NCBI GenBank assembly: GCA_015501595.1
Contig: JADNRX010000379.1
Span: forward strand, 1-51,429
DNA from: Hymenopellis radicata
Lineage: Eukaryota; Basidiomycota; Agaricomycetes; Agaricales; Physalacriaceae
Direction of reading: 5' to 3'
DNA length: 51,429 bases
The notes under the pieces were generated by a model. It saw nothing but the letters and a program-made list of their open reading frames with translations, ran no database searches and had not been told where the DNA came from. This document shows, piece after piece, positions 25,129-36,559 of this stretch (position 1 is the first letter of the stretch; every line of letters starts with the position of its first letter). A program made the translations under genes and the position numbers.

Positions 25129-25671
25129 ATGTACAGATTCCGCCTTGTCGCAGGACGGCGGCTCCGTCTTTCTCTACTCGAGAAAAATGCTCGTTTCCAG
25201 TCTAATGATGCGCCACAGAAACCCAAAGCCAAGCCACGAATCGCCAGCGACATCCGTACCAGTATGTTTTCGTCGTCACTGAACACAGCTCTGTTGTGCT
25301 GAATACGCGACAGCAAACGAGCCATTATCGCAGCAGTCGACGGCCCACCCCATACAGACTGAGCGCAACTCTGGAGGCGCGCCACATCCCGAGCCTCAGT
25401 CTGAAACCGCGCCAAACCCTGATAGCGGCGAGACTGACAAGCGCGCCATTATCAACCAAGACGTCGATAATGAACGGCAGCGTGAACCACAGCCGGACGT
25501 AGTCGTGGCCAAAGCCAAAGCCAAACCTGGGGTATTCTCCATGCCCTCACCACTGCGCTCGGTCTGGGCAAGGGAACCATCCTGGAGCATGACCAGGCTC
25601 GTGCTGCTGCTCACAGAGCGCACGCGGCAGCCATCTTGAAGAACTTGGATAACAGGTCAGGTTCCGTGTAA
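25129..25671 (+). CDS. Small putative mitochondrial protein, apparent frameshift
   Basis: Not recognised. Exon 1 is 25129-25261 and exon 2 starts at 25314, joined in frame (SDIRT|NEPLSQQ). The N-terminus MYRFRLVAGRRLRLSLLEK is rich in Arg and Leu with no acid in the first 17 residues, which fits a mitochondrial targeting peptide (inference). A charged, Pro- and Gln-rich middle follows. At 25526-25527 the frame appears to slip: the frame in hand ends in Arg-rich sequence, but one added base gives WGILHALTTALGLGKG, ILEHDQARAAAHRAHAAA and a stop at 25669-25671. That second frame looks far more protein-like. The gene sits alone between two copies of a duplicated gene junction. Confidence 0.6.
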
Positions 25672-26150
25672 AATCTTACCAAGGCCCTCTTGTAAGTGGT
25701 GAAAACTTTACTCTCGAAATATGAGGACGGAGCAGAACGAACGGCGAAGCTGTCGGTGAACTCAAGATAACAGATTTTTTATGCTCGTATCTCTTCTTCC
25801 ACAGTGTCCTGCTCAGTGTACAGTGTTATAAGTCTCTCAAATTTTATTTGGAAGCTAGTATATAACAAGCAGAACGGTGTGCGATATTGACCTTCAAATC
25901 CGCAATCGATCATTACTTGCCCGACACGACGAGAGTATGCGCGGCAGGAAGCCAGAGTCTTGGAGAGACGCCTTGAATGGCGCTGCACGGTCTCCGTCAT
26001 CCCGGACACACGTTCTCACAAGATACCACACAACAAGCTGCCCGAAGATATCTTCATAGAAGGGTGATTCATGCCAAATTATATGCATCCTAGGGTAATA
26101 TGTAATGAATCATTGTGTCATGCAATGCATCTTTCTAGTGGCAGACATCC
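25672..26150. other. Intergenic region, no gene seen
   Basis: Only short overlapping open frames on both strands, without recognisable motifs or splice-linked extension. Confidence 0.5.
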
Positions 26151-26249
26151 GATGAAGGCTTGAAGAGCATCTCCGAGATGGTTGAAGAAACGATCCGCGA
26201 AGGGAGGAAGGCGCTCCCGCGCCGTTTGGGAGCGGGTGAGGGATGGAAG

Positions 26250-26570
26250 GTAAAGGAACCGTGTGGCTGTTGGACGCATAAACCAAGGACAAGGAGGAGA
26301 GTGCTTGAAGAAATGTCCCGACCTACCGGAGGAGGAAAGAAGGAGGGCAAGTTGTGCTTCACGTTGGTCAAGAGTAGACGCGTATGATGAACCTCGATGA
26401 TCTAGAGCCCTTGAAACTGTAATGTAACACTGTATTGTATGTAGCCTGTCGATTTCATTTGTTGTCAAATAAATCGCATAAATAAAGACCAAGAAAGTAC
26501 ACGTATAAATATCAATACAATTACTCTAGCTCGGGGAGATGAACAGCGCCCAACCACGCCAGGATCACCT
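26250..26570 (+). pseudogene. Decayed duplicate of the 3' end of the 23124-24612 gene
   Basis: Pieces of the upstream gene reappear in order with internal deletions: CTGTTGGACGC and ACCAAGGAC (26271-26290) match 23652-23670; GAGGGCAAGTTGTGCTTCAC (26343) matches 24511; TCTAGAGCCCTTGAAACT (26401) matches 24587; and the 3' region with TATAAATATCAATACAA matches 24710. The segment runs straight into the end of the neighbouring minus-strand gene, as the first copy does. This points to a tandem duplication of the gene junction followed by loss. Confidence 0.75.
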
Positions 26571-28987
26571 CCACACGCGGCCCATGCAGAGGAATGTTGA
26601 TAGGCGCAGGCTTCTTCTTGGTCCCGGCAGACTTCTCAGCCGCAGCCGTCTCTGCGCGATCCTTTTGTCTTTTCGCAACCGGCGCGAGAAGAATACGCGC
26701 ACTGTCAAGCACCTCTTCCATATCCTGAGACGGCGAAGGAGGCGGCGACGAGCTGGAACTCGAGCTCGACCCCGCCCCATCGCTGAAGATGGGAGTAGCC
26801 GGCTCGATAGTCAGACGCCCTTTCGACCTTCCCTTGGTCAAGGAGTGAGGCTGGATGCCGTTCTTCCACCCTCCAGCAAGCCGTTCCAGCACCTCGATGA
26901 ACTCGGCCTGAGCCATAGAGCGGGGAGGCAGGAATACTGGGTAGCCTTCCAGCCCGTCCACCAATGCAGCAGTGTGTATGAATGTGGGCAGAACCCCAAC
27001 AAAGTCGGCGAGCATTAGTTGGCATATCAGAATACTGAAATGGCTTTCAACAAGGAGAGGATGGTACGTTGTGAACATGGGCGGCGTGTCGGTCAGAGGG
27101 GGAGGTGCGGGATTCTGATGATTCCCGGGCCGGATTGCTTCTGAGAGCAAGAACGCATACTCGACTCGCTGTGCTATATCTCGATCCGGGTCGAAAAAGA
27201 CATCCGACGTCTCGAGGGTGTCGAAATGAGAAATGAACTTTTCGTGATCGCGAATGCTCTTCTTGAGGAGCGACATGATAATGTCCTTGAAAGACGGCTC
27301 TGATAAAACCTGGCGATACGCCGTCACTTTTGGTCCTCCACTCTTTCCAAGAGGACCATCAGGGTGACCAATCTCGACTCCGCCATATTTCCCGTCCTCG
27401 ATGTAGCAGAGGCGGAGTTCCGCGCCGTCGATAGAAGGGCCTTTCCTGATCCCCTCGAGTTTGAGAACGGCGGTCTCGATAAGAAAAACGGCATGCTGGA
27501 GATATGCAGATCCGCGAAGGAAAAGGAGTTGTGGTTCAATGGGATCTGGGGCGTCAGGGAGCACAGAAGGATGAATCAACAGAGGCTCCCCATCAAGAAC
27601 GTCGGGTGTGTCTGGTACACTCGTCCCATTGGGCGGGGCCTGTCCGTTGGACCGGCCCCCACCGTTGCCCTTCTTTTTCTTGCGTCCGCGGTTCGTACGC
27701 GATTCAGAGGAGGCAGCTGCACGGTCGTTATGGCTCATGCGCGCCTTTCGCTGAGCTCGCGATTCTTTCAAGGCAAAGGTGAAGTCACGCGTAGCCTGCT
27801 GATACTCGTCTCGGAAACAGTGCACGATCCCTCTCGTGCGGTAGAATTCGAGTCGTTGAGGTTGGGCTCTGATAAGGTCATCCAAGACTTGGGTGGTTGT
27901 CGACTCTGCGAGCTGACGCGATGGAATCTTCTCGTGGAAGAAATGTACATACTTGGCGTCAATGTCGTTAGGATCTAACGACGTAGATCAGTGATATGTT
28001 TGACCTGTTTGAATTGAGATACGTACCGACTTTGAGTACGCGTTCAGCAACATCATCAAACACGCTTCCTCCCTGCATGACCATCACGCTTGATGCGATC
28101 TCGTCCGCTTTATAGGCTTCGGCCAATTTCTGGACCGCCAAAGCTCGTAATCTGTGAATACGCATGGCAGACATGGCAACGTTCCTCCCATTCCCGCCAA
28201 TATTCCCCATAGGGTTGATACCTAGTGTCTGAGCCGCAGCCCAAGGACTACCATTTATACCTCCACCACCACCGCCGCCCCGAAGCTCGGCAGCGCTTAG
28301 TCCGGAAGTTGCTCTAACAGAGAGCTCCGCCGCCTCGTCTATCAGTCGCCGAATTGATGTCACGTTCCGAAACACGCCTGGGTCAATAGGTGGCGGCGTA
28401 GCCTTGCCTGGTTTGGGTGGGGGAATGGGAGCAGGCATAGGGAGCTGCGCGAACGCGCTACTCGATCGAGGGGAGTCGTCGTTGAATACTCTGTCCTGGA
28501 TACGATTCGGAGCAGGGGATGTCGGAGACGCGGTAACTGATGGCATTCTGGATTCTGAGGCGAATGTAGCAGGATCCAGATTAAGAACGAGCAGAGAATC
28601 CAAGAGTTCGATAGGCAATTGCAACCATGGACCCTGTCCGACTTGTCAGTAATAAAATAGGACAAAAATTGTAGCGCGTACGTGATATGAGCTAATATAT
28701 CGCCAGTGCTTGTTTCTGCTGATACGGAGGACAGGATGCTGCCCATCGTTTCCAGCGCTGTCGGCTGTATTGGCAGAGGCGCTGTCGGCCTTGTTTTTAC
28801 CGGATTTCTTAGCTTTCTTTTTCTTTTTCTTCTTTTGGGTGGCCCCAGTAATAACCGGTACCTCCTCCGCGTCGTCCAGCAGTGAGGAACCGTCCCCGGA
28901 AAGTATGGAAGTCGGTGTTTCAGCCAAATCCGTATCGTCAGAATCTGGAGACTGTGGAGGACTGCATGGCGAGTACGGTGGCGACAT
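26521..28987 (-). CDS. Large fungal protein of unknown function, possible TPR-like repeats
   Basis: Three exons close in frame: 28987-28682, 28633-28027 and 27974-26521, giving 788 residues. The N-terminus is Pro/Ser-rich with a poly-Lys stretch (QKKKKKKKAKKSGKNK), then HWRYISSYHGPWLQLPIELL, which looks like a short F-box-like lead (weak). A helical part follows: RRLIDEAAELSVRATSG, HRLRALAVQKLAEAYKADE, FHEKIPSRQLAEST, then RTRGIVHCFRDEYQQATRDF, which resembles a TPR unit, and a basic linker (RTNRGRKKKKGNGGG). Later blocks include HPSVLPDAPDPIEPQLLF and RGSAYLQHAVFLIETAVLKL. The end VEVILAWLGAVHLPELE is copied in the upstream junction repeat. Nuclear or cytosolic; role unknown. I am sure of the gene, not of the domain. 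Confidence 0.85.
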
Positions 28988-29763
28988 TGGAGGTCGTAAA
29001 CAGCGTGAAAGGGCGTTCCAAGGCTGCTAATAGATCACAAAGGTGGAGGCGCGGTATGAAAAGGAAAATAGCCAAAAAGCGATCGGCAGACTGTGTTCCG
29101 GATTCGGCAATCGACGTCGGTCTCCCCCTAACTTGAACAGGACTTGAACGAGAACTCAACGACAGTGAAAATCTTGCACAGCAATTGACTAAGGCGTTTC
29201 ATTCTTCGATGACTGTCGGCTGTTCATACTGCTGCAAGCTTCCTATGCGCCCGTTTGACTGGCTTGACTTGGGCTTGACAGGCTGAGGCATGCACTTTTG
29301 AACTGACAGTTATTCATCTTGTGTGGATGGAAAGTAAGGAAGGCTACAGCTAACGTTCATCTTGTGCAGGATCCGTATAACTCAAACAGAAGCCAAGCGC
29401 CAAAAGGGCGGTCGACGTCAGACCAGCAGAGTCGACCGCGGTCGATCGCATGCCAGTGAAGTTCATTCATGTATCACGATCAGAGTCCTGGTCGCTGGGC
29501 TAAGTATTTAACGGCTCAAAAGACCCAAGGCTGGAAAGGTGAGCATGTCATATCTAATATTTTTACCTTTAATGATGACACGAAGAATCTGTCAACAACA
29601 AAGAATATTTGCGACGTGGTCTCATTTTGAAGTTGAGTCAAGTTCCTCTTGGCAGTGCTGTGTTGACGTCTCCTTTGAACCTGTCTCAATACCTCTGCTT
29701 AGGAGGCACCTCTGCGCTGTATAAAATGTAACATCTGAGTTCCCTCTGTTCGCAACTGGCACC
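28988..29763. promoter_or_regulatory. Divergent promoter region with TATA box for the 29764 gene
   Basis: Lies between divergent starts. TATAAAAT at 29720-29727 sits 37 bp before the ATG at 29764. Nothing gene-like in the rest. Confidence 0.5.
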
Positions 29764-31296
29764 ATGGCCATCGAGTACAACATAACCCGCCCAATTCCGA
29801 TCCGCTGGTTCGCTCCAGTCGTCTATTTCTTCGGTCTGATCGTCGTTGGCCTATTGACTGTTCTAAACGGTTCGTCTTTCTCATTCCCCTCTAGAGTTTG
29901 CTGCTAATGTAAGTACTCACAGTTGCCCTGGTCGGATACGAAACAATCACGATTTTCAACCCCAATCCGAACTACACGCAGTCGGAGTGGTATGATGCCC
30001 TTCCCATGCGCGCGCCGACACCGGGCTCAGCCTGCGCGCCAACCGTGTTTAATGTCGGAGACTCTTTCACGACCAACTATTCCATGTTCCAATGGACGAT
30101 TGAATCCATTCCGCGATCAAATACAGGTACTGGTGTCTTGTATAAAGGGACGCCACTTGACCATTGCGACCTCACTTCGCTATACATCCATGGCGATTCC
30201 CGGAGCTACGCGATCGAGTACACAGGTGTGGTAACCTGTAAAGCGGCCGAGGGATACGAACTTAGAGCGAAGACGGCCTTTACCCTCTCCAGCTTGCCTG
30301 GGAAGTACTCTCCCTTCTACGGAGGCGTCGGTCAACCAATCTTCGAGAATCTGGGTCTTTCGATCCTAAAAAGGATGACCCTCGAGGTTTTGCCTTCGGT
30401 GCTTTGTGAGTCGTTTTGTTCCTACTGGTAAATAGGCTAAGTCGAGAGTAGAGCAATGATAGGCTCCGGAGATATCCAGCTGAGGATATTGGACGACATG
30501 TTCGTCCGAAGCAACGGGACCACTCCAATTGTCGCATCAGTGCAGATCGATTTTCCACCGTGTCCTGCCTCCTTGGGTACTTCCGCGGAATGTGCTACTT
30601 CTGTCCCAACGTATAACGTCTCCGCCCTCGCGCTTGGATATGCAGACCTCCGGGTTGAGCTGTATTCCGCTTTGCTTCCAATAAGCGATACCAACAAGCC
30701 CCTACTCATGGACGATTACAATGCCCCTCTCTCGAACATTGTCCAGGTCATCGCCGCTGGGATCCGGCTCGACCTAGGAAATCCCAGTCCTAACAACTTT
30801 CTCTTGAACGACGCTGTCGTGGACGAAACGTTGTATGCCACTTTTCCGGAAACGAATTTGACGTCGGCCGCATTCTCCCGTCTTTACATGGTGCGCAAGT
30901 CCCCCGCACTTGCTGTTCCTGGCTCGAAATTGGAGACCATATTACCGTTGAATGTCAGTGGACCCGCTGTCGCACGAGTTGCATATGCATGTCGCTATCA
31001 GCGACGCAAGAGCGCTGGTCATTGATAGTGTCGGTGCTTGTGGCCACGTTGACGATGAGCTCGTCAATCTGGGCTGTGTTCATGTTGATCACGACTGCAT
31101 GGGTCAAGAGGAGGGACCGTCATGGTATGTGGCGTGACTTCTGGCCTTGTCTTCTTTCATTGACGAACTACTAGCAAACTCGTGTATGAAATGTACGACA
31201 AGTGGCGACTCTTGGGTTCACAGAGAACGAGGTTACACGAATTCACAAGTTTATGAGCCCTTAAACTTGCATAACAAAGCTTCATCTTACGCATAG
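29764..31296 (+). CDS. Membrane glycoprotein-like protein of unknown function, apparent frameshift
   Basis: Not recognised. Exons: 29764-29869, 29923-30405, 30454-31124 and 31175-31296. An N-terminal membrane segment (WFAPVVYFFGLIVVGLLTVLN) precedes a long outer part with several N-x-S/T sites (NYT, NGT, NVS, NLT) and paired cysteines, then a second membrane segment (LIVSVLVATLTMSSSIWAV), a basic stop (VKRRDRH) and a short tail. The joints work, but the frame slips once at 31019-31021: CRYQRRKSAG runs into TGA TAG, while one extra base gives KSAGSLIVSVLV. This is most easily a sequence error. Located at the cell surface or in the endomembrane system by its layout (inference). A TATA box lies upstream at 29720. 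Confidence 0.75.
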
Positions 31297-31771
31297 AACT
31301 TAATGTCATTTTGGGATTATTCAGGGTATCACTATATATGTCGTATTAGTAGTATTGATAGAGTGTTAATATATACGTACGATTGTTAAAGTTTCTGAGC
31401 CGCAGTGAAGCGGGCTGGGCGGGTCGGGAATGGGGAGTCGGAATTGCCTCGTTTGGACTATAGTGGTGGTGATAAACAATGTTGCCAACTGACTTCGATG
31501 TTATATGAGAGTGTACGACACTGGAAACATGTTAAAGACGGTCCGTCTATCCGGTAATTGCACTTCGCGAGCGGATTGAAGATATCCTGCAAAGTTCAAA
31601 CTGTGGTGGGCTGATCAAGGGTGCGCCACAGCCCTCTTCTGTATAGTTTATGTGACATATCGCACGGCTTAGCCATGTCGAGGATGCTTCAAGAAAATAT
31701 GTTCTAAGAATTTTTCGATTTACGCTCGCGGAGAGCTGTAACAGAGTTCATGGTGTGCCATTATTCTTGCA
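31297..31771. other. Convergent 3' intergenic region
   Basis: Lies between the stops of two convergent genes. No gene or clear repeat seen. Confidence 0.5.
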
Positions 31772-33376
31772 TTATTCCGAACTCTCACCCGAGAAGTACC
31801 GCTTATACAGATCGGCTATATAAGACATCATTGAACGCACCGCTCTCACTTGAAAGTCTTTTGCTGAGTTGATTTTCTCCTCGAAGACCTTGAGAAAGTG
31901 GCTGGTGATATAGTTTTCGAAGACATCATGATCCTCTGCGGACAGACAAGTCCCTGCCAGCACATCATTCAGGTCCACCGGAGTGCAGAAGCGGTATATG
32001 GTACTCACAGTAGCTGTAGTTGCGTCTCATCTCCGAAAAGACCGGGCGCAGGAAGGTGTAAGCACCTTTCATAGTCAGAGGGGAAGGGCCTGGCAGAAGG
32101 CCACATACAACGTCGCGGCATAAGACGAGTGAGTGGATGCAGCCGGTGCGACCCGGAATAGCGGGTACGCCTAGAGTCATTGCTCAAAGAGATATAATGG
32201 ATGTTACATGGTCCGGAAAATGCCTTGGTGTGTACACCCCATAAGCCAAAGAAAATGTCACGAAGCATCGCAATTTCTCGAGCAGGTGTGACCTCAGTGC
32301 GTTCACAGCACTCGTCAACATCGCTGAAGGGCCGAACCGCAAGGAACGACCTAATGAGCTTCGATATCTCATTTAAATCATCCGAACAGGACAAGCGAGT
32401 ACCCAAGTAGCACTCGACATGGCCAATAAGTTTCCAAAATGACAGCTGGTCGCTTGGTGATGCGTCAACGAGGGGCTCTTGTCGAAGCTTGTCGACAATA
32501 CAGAGCAGAATGGCTGATTCGATCCGCCCTCGAGTCCTACGAGCGGTATCAAGTTCTTCGCCAGTGATAAAGAGTGTCTTCTGCCGCAAAGAGATTAATT
32601 CCTCGAGCATTGAATGTCGAAAAATTAAACCCTGCACGCTCAAAGGCTTCTGAAAAATATATAGGTCATGATCGACAACGTACAGAGATAGCAAGCGATA
32701 ACGATGCTCAAAGACGTCTGGAGGGCGATGCCCATTAGAAAGTTTGTCAATGGCAAGAAGACAATCATGAATCAAAGCCAAGATGATCTGAATGGCACTG
32801 GAGTCATTGATATCGGAGATGGGAAGGGAATGATTCTCGGGGAAGTGAAGCTGGTTCAACATTCGAGCGGTCAAAGATAACCGTATTGGAATGAGGACGC
32901 CGCGTGCTCGAACTAGTAGTAGAACCTCCGTAGTCTGACAAACAAACTGTGGACTGGTCGCTGACTTCACTGATCTCGTTCGCCTCGTACGGAGGAGGAG
33001 GGGAAAGGAGGAAGCCAGTCGACTATTGATGCCTGTGTGACGTTGCTGGAAGCCATGGAAGGGTCCGCGCGAGGACGACGCGTCGTCAAGGTAGCATTCG
33101 AGCCTCCATAGTCTGACCAGCAGACGGTGGACTGGTCGCTGACTTCGCTCGGCTCGTGCGCGCAGCGACCGGAAGCCAAGTTGACTGTAGACACATCCGT
33201 AACATTGTTGGAGGAAATGGAAGAGCCTGCGTCAGAATCGGGTTCCAACCAGATTCTTCTGAACGCTGCATCGAGGGCTGCGAGCTGCTCATCGCGAGAG
33301 CTTCTGCCGGTCGCTCTCTAGGCGATTGTGCTGGGGTGTCGCGATGGCTGGGAATAGAGGAAATTGCGCGAGGCAT
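31772..33376 (-). CDS. Unknown protein with internal N-terminal repeat
   Basis: Not recognised. The long exon 32970-32184 encodes helical sequence with no known motif (for example LLRSFLAV-type helices and RQKTLFITGEELDTARRTRG). It joins through an intron ending near 32171 to GVPAIPGRTGCIHSLVLCRD, and a last intron leads to CLSAEDHDVFENYITSHFL and the end YFSGESSE at 31772. The N-terminal part carries a repeat: SEVSDQSTVCWSDYGGS is encoded near 33125 and again, as SEVSDQSTVCLSDYGGS, near 32945. The reading frame changes between ORF pieces at 32967, so an intron or a break lies there; the start is uncertain (33376 or internal). No membrane segment or signal peptide is obvious. Confidence 0.55.
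32926..33226. repeat. Imperfect tandem repeat, two units of about 165-178 bp
   Basis: TAGTCTGAC..., ACTGGTCGCTGACTTC and ATGGAAG blocks recur in the same order at 32931-33057 and 33109-33222, with indels between. The repeat is inside the coding region of the gene above and encodes SDQSTVC and related blocks. Confidence 0.7.
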
Positions 33377-33940
33377 AGATCGTCGTTTGGGGTAAAACGC
33401 GCGAAGACGAGGAAGTACTGATTCAAGAGCAAGGGAAGTATTGGTGTGGAGGATTGTTCCTCGCCTTATTTATCACTCAGCGGAGGCGGACAGAGGCTAT
33501 TTCTTATTGTCGACCTCCTTTCGTCATTTTACAATACGAGCAAGCTCCTTCTGAAGATAACAATTGAGATGATGGAGATAGTATGAACAATTGAGAATAA
33601 CGTACGGCACTGCGGGCGTATAGCACGTAATTCCACTCGAAAACTTGCTTCAAGCATTACGATGATCCATACCGGTTCAGCGCGCTTGAAAGAAAGAGTC
33701 AAACTGCAATATAATGACCAAGAGGCTTTGAGTAGCACTGAAAATGTGTGTGAGAGAAATGCCCATCGTACGCGTTTACGCAGACTCTACGCAAGTAACG
33801 GTGGACTCGACAATGCAACCAGCAGTGGGTGGCCAGTACACTGTACAGTGCAGTCATAATAATGATGGTGGTCGGAAGCAGGCGGAATTTCCTATTTTGG
33901 AGGCCCATCTTTTTTTTTCGACTATCCGGACGGCGACAGT
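33377..33940. other. Intergenic region with a 12 bp palindrome
   Basis: Upstream of the minus-strand gene. CACTGTACAGTG at 33839-33850 is a perfect palindrome. Open frames here have no recognisable content. Confidence 0.5.
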
Positions 33941-34180
33941 GGAAGGGGCCACTCGAAGCAAATGGAGCGGTCGACTCCCTCCGTTGACCAGAATGAAGCT
34001 GCTCGATGTTGTCCGACGCCATCGTCATAACCAGTGTAGTACAAGCAACGCCTCAACATGCACTGCTTTGGGTCATTCTAGGACGCCCACGCCATGTGTT
34101 CAGTACACGGTTCAAGTCTGCGATGCGGTGGAGGATCTGCTGGTGATGCTGCCTTGGAGAGCTCCTGATGCGACGGCGGC
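33941..34180 (-). repeat. Dispersed ~300 bp repeat, copy 1 (shorter)
   Basis: On the minus strand it reads GCCGCCGTCGCATCAGGAGC..., then TTATGACGATGGCGTCGGAC, GCAGCTTCATTCTGGTCAAC, GGAGGGAGTCGACCG and TTTGCTTCGAGTGGCCCCTT. The same blocks in the same order occur at 36841-37140 and 46735-47008. This copy lacks part of the middle (about 50 bp). Confidence 0.8.
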
Positions 34181-34252
34181 TATGGCGCGTTCCGAGAGAA
34201 GAAATTTGGCCACCTTCAGGCTACCTCCAGCTGCAGATCTAGGACAGACACG

Positions 34253-34830
34253 GTGATACGTATAAATCCCACAAGCAAGGAAGATGTTATCTTACACGGA
34301 ATACGCGCGGACGGCCCCGAAAGCCTTCGACTCTACTTTCAGCAACTCCGGGAACCAGCATACTTTGAGCAATCACCGGCCGTGCTTGTGTTAAACCTCG
34401 GCGTCTACGTAGGGAGTGTGAGCCACCGTCAAAAACTTCCAGACCATCAATATACATACCTGAACGGTACGCCACATGATGCTCTCCTAAACATTTTCCT
34501 CACTTTTGTCACAGACAGAATTCAGAGCTCCTTATTATCAACTCCCCTCGCCTGTTCAATACAGACTTTCCGGAAGTGTGTAGTAAACTCTATCTTAATC
34601 TTCAAACCCCGAATCAGAACATGATAGTTTCAGTCGTGGATTACACGGCCGACGTAGCCAATCCTGGCCACAGAATCCATGCGCGAGATGGAGAAGACGC
34701 TCGCCCATGGCTTCGCACGAATGATCCGGTTGTTTTCGATGTACGAGCAGCCGACGTTTATTGCGCCACCAAAATTTGCCCTCTACAAAAACATCCTTGT
34801 AACTTAGCCCCAGAAGAGGCATGCGCTGCT
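34253..34830 (+). pseudogene. USP fragment, copy C, lacking Cys box and His box
   Basis: Third relative of the ubiquitin proteases at the left edge, in the opposite orientation. Only the C-terminal half is present: ESLRLYFQQLREPAYFEQ and SPAVLVLNLGVY match copy B, and the intron before the His box keeps its position (34571-34631). After the splice the protein reads VVDYTADVANPGHRI where copy B has VV, eleven residues containing HHGATAITGH, then YTADVAHPGH. Thus the catalytic His motif is removed by a clean in-frame deletion. ARPWLRTNDPVVFDVRAADV follows, and the C-terminal LFYERI is replaced by other sequence. No Cys-box exon exists upstream, where the dispersed repeat lies. Not an active protease. 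Confidence 0.75.
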
Positions 34831-35049
34831 AAACCTCACTTCTCATCGGACTTGTACTTGTACTTCGCCTTCGTGAGTACCGCCCTGTTCTGCTTGTTCC
34901 TTTTCAAGGATGTGTGTCCAGCAGAACAATACCTTGTCCTACTAGGAAGAAGGGAGGACGTCCCTTGTATTCGACTGCACTGATATAAGTACGATACTTA
35001 CATCGGAATCGACAAGCACACTCGATTTCTTTTCTCTCTTCTGTGTAAC

Positions 35050-36011
35050 ATGAGCGACTCAGACTCAGATACAATCATGTAAGTTCTCCGAAGTATCTCA
35101 GTGAATCGAACTGAGGATCACCCATCTGTCAGACAGTCACGATACCGTGACGATGCGCACCAACTAAAGCTTGCGGCTGCCGCAACAAATTACTTGGAGT
35201 TCGCACAGGTCGCTCCATACGAAGACCTCATCAGCCCATATGGTTCGCCGTACACCCTTCTGTCCTTGCCATGTAGACTCTAACCGTGATACCTATAGTT
35301 AAAATGTGGCTGGACGCCAATACGAATGTATACGACAACGACTGCCACATGTTTTGGCCACACGGCGGGGATGCGAGCAGTCCCGGCATCGTGTGGAAAA
35401 AGCTGTTTGATGGTGTCCCGATAGACCTTTGTCAAAAGCCTTCCCTGCCGCTTCGATACTGGGGCCAGGTTAAGGAGGTAAGTAGTACAAGTCTGCATCT
35501 GCGTGGTGAAAGGTTCTAATGCCAGACATGACAGCGCTGATCATATTTGAGGTCGAGATAATATATCTCGCACGCTTGAAGAAGTGGAGTACGTAGTCGT
35601 CTCCGATTCCCGAACGTGTATCTCTGCTAAGCGATTTTCTCAGTGGAGACATTTGTGGCGCTCAATTCTCCCAGGTCGGAGTCAAGTCCCTACGTTTACT
35701 TGCCAAGAAAGGGCACACAACCATATAGCATTCTGGAGGCGCGACGGCGCTGGAAGGAAAGAATCGAGGATAAGGAAGGTCGACTGCTGCGACCAAACGT
35801 TGTGACTGCTCTCCAGAGGTGCATAGACAGCTTCGATTGGTATCCTATGAACTGTGGCGGAATAGTAGAGAGTGGGTCACCAGTCATGATTCGAACTTAC
35901 GAACCTGATAGCTTATCCTGTTTAGCAATGTCGCAAGTTCTGCAGGAGAAGATGTTCCAAGAGCTCCTTGATTTACGGTCACTGCGTGCTATAAAACCAC
36001 ACTTCGGGTAA
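35050..36011 (+). CDS. Unknown gene family X, copy 2
   Basis: Not recognised; paralogue of the relic at 179-617. The start at 35050 gives MSDSDSDTI, then an intron to RQSRYRDDAHQLKLAAAATN and NYLEFAQVAPYEDLISPY; a second intron leads to KMWLDANTNVYDNDCHMFW and FDGVPIDLCQKPSLPLRYWG. A third block reads VEIIYLARLKKW, spliced at about 35589-35642 to METFVALNSPRSESSPYVYL, LEARRRWKERIEDKEG and a long end closing at 36011 (LLDLRSLRAIKPHFG). The joint near 35475-35525 is not resolved, so it may also be damaged. No membrane segments or known catalytic motifs. It follows USP copy C on the same strand, as copy 1 follows copy A. Confidence 0.5.
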
Positions 36012-36073
36012 AGAAATGGTAGATGATCATGTCCCCGACATATTGGAGAAGTAAATACATCGTTGAACGCAGT

Positions 36074-36104
36074 CCGTCCAGTAACCGTCCAGTAACCGTC
36101 CAGC
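36074..36104. repeat. Short tandem repeat, period 11
   Basis: CCGTCCAGTAA is repeated nearly three times. Minor, non-coding. Confidence 0.8.
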
Positions 36105-36559
36105 TGGAAAGGTTCGGCTACGTTGGACTCACTTGATGCACCAGTTGAAGAATTGTGCCTAGCGTCAAGAGAAGCTAGGGGATAAATGCCACAGGGAAGA
36201 AACTTGGGAAGGGACAAGACAATCACGCCTTCCCAGGACAAAGTCAGAGTTGAGGTGAAATCACACATTGCTACCCGGATGTATTTTCGGTGCAAAACAC
36301 CGGAAATTCACCCCAGGCTCTGCCGATGCCCTTTAACACGTCAGACCACAAACAAGACCTGAAGTACATGCGAGAATACACCAACGACAAACGAACACAC
36401 CCATGACGCTGAAGTCGAGCGCGGGGGTTGACAAGCGACGCAGTTAACAATGGTGCTGCTCTGTCCAAGGTCATCATCGTCCTCGGGCCTAGGCCATCAA
36501 GACATGGGTGTCAGCAAACAAAACTTCGTCGGGGACCACACAAAGCTACATCACCAACT

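Noticed and set aside
33744..34256. Open frame of 170 codons on the plus strand
   Set aside because: Most of it lies in antisense to a copy of the dispersed repeat and has no homologous frame in the other copies.
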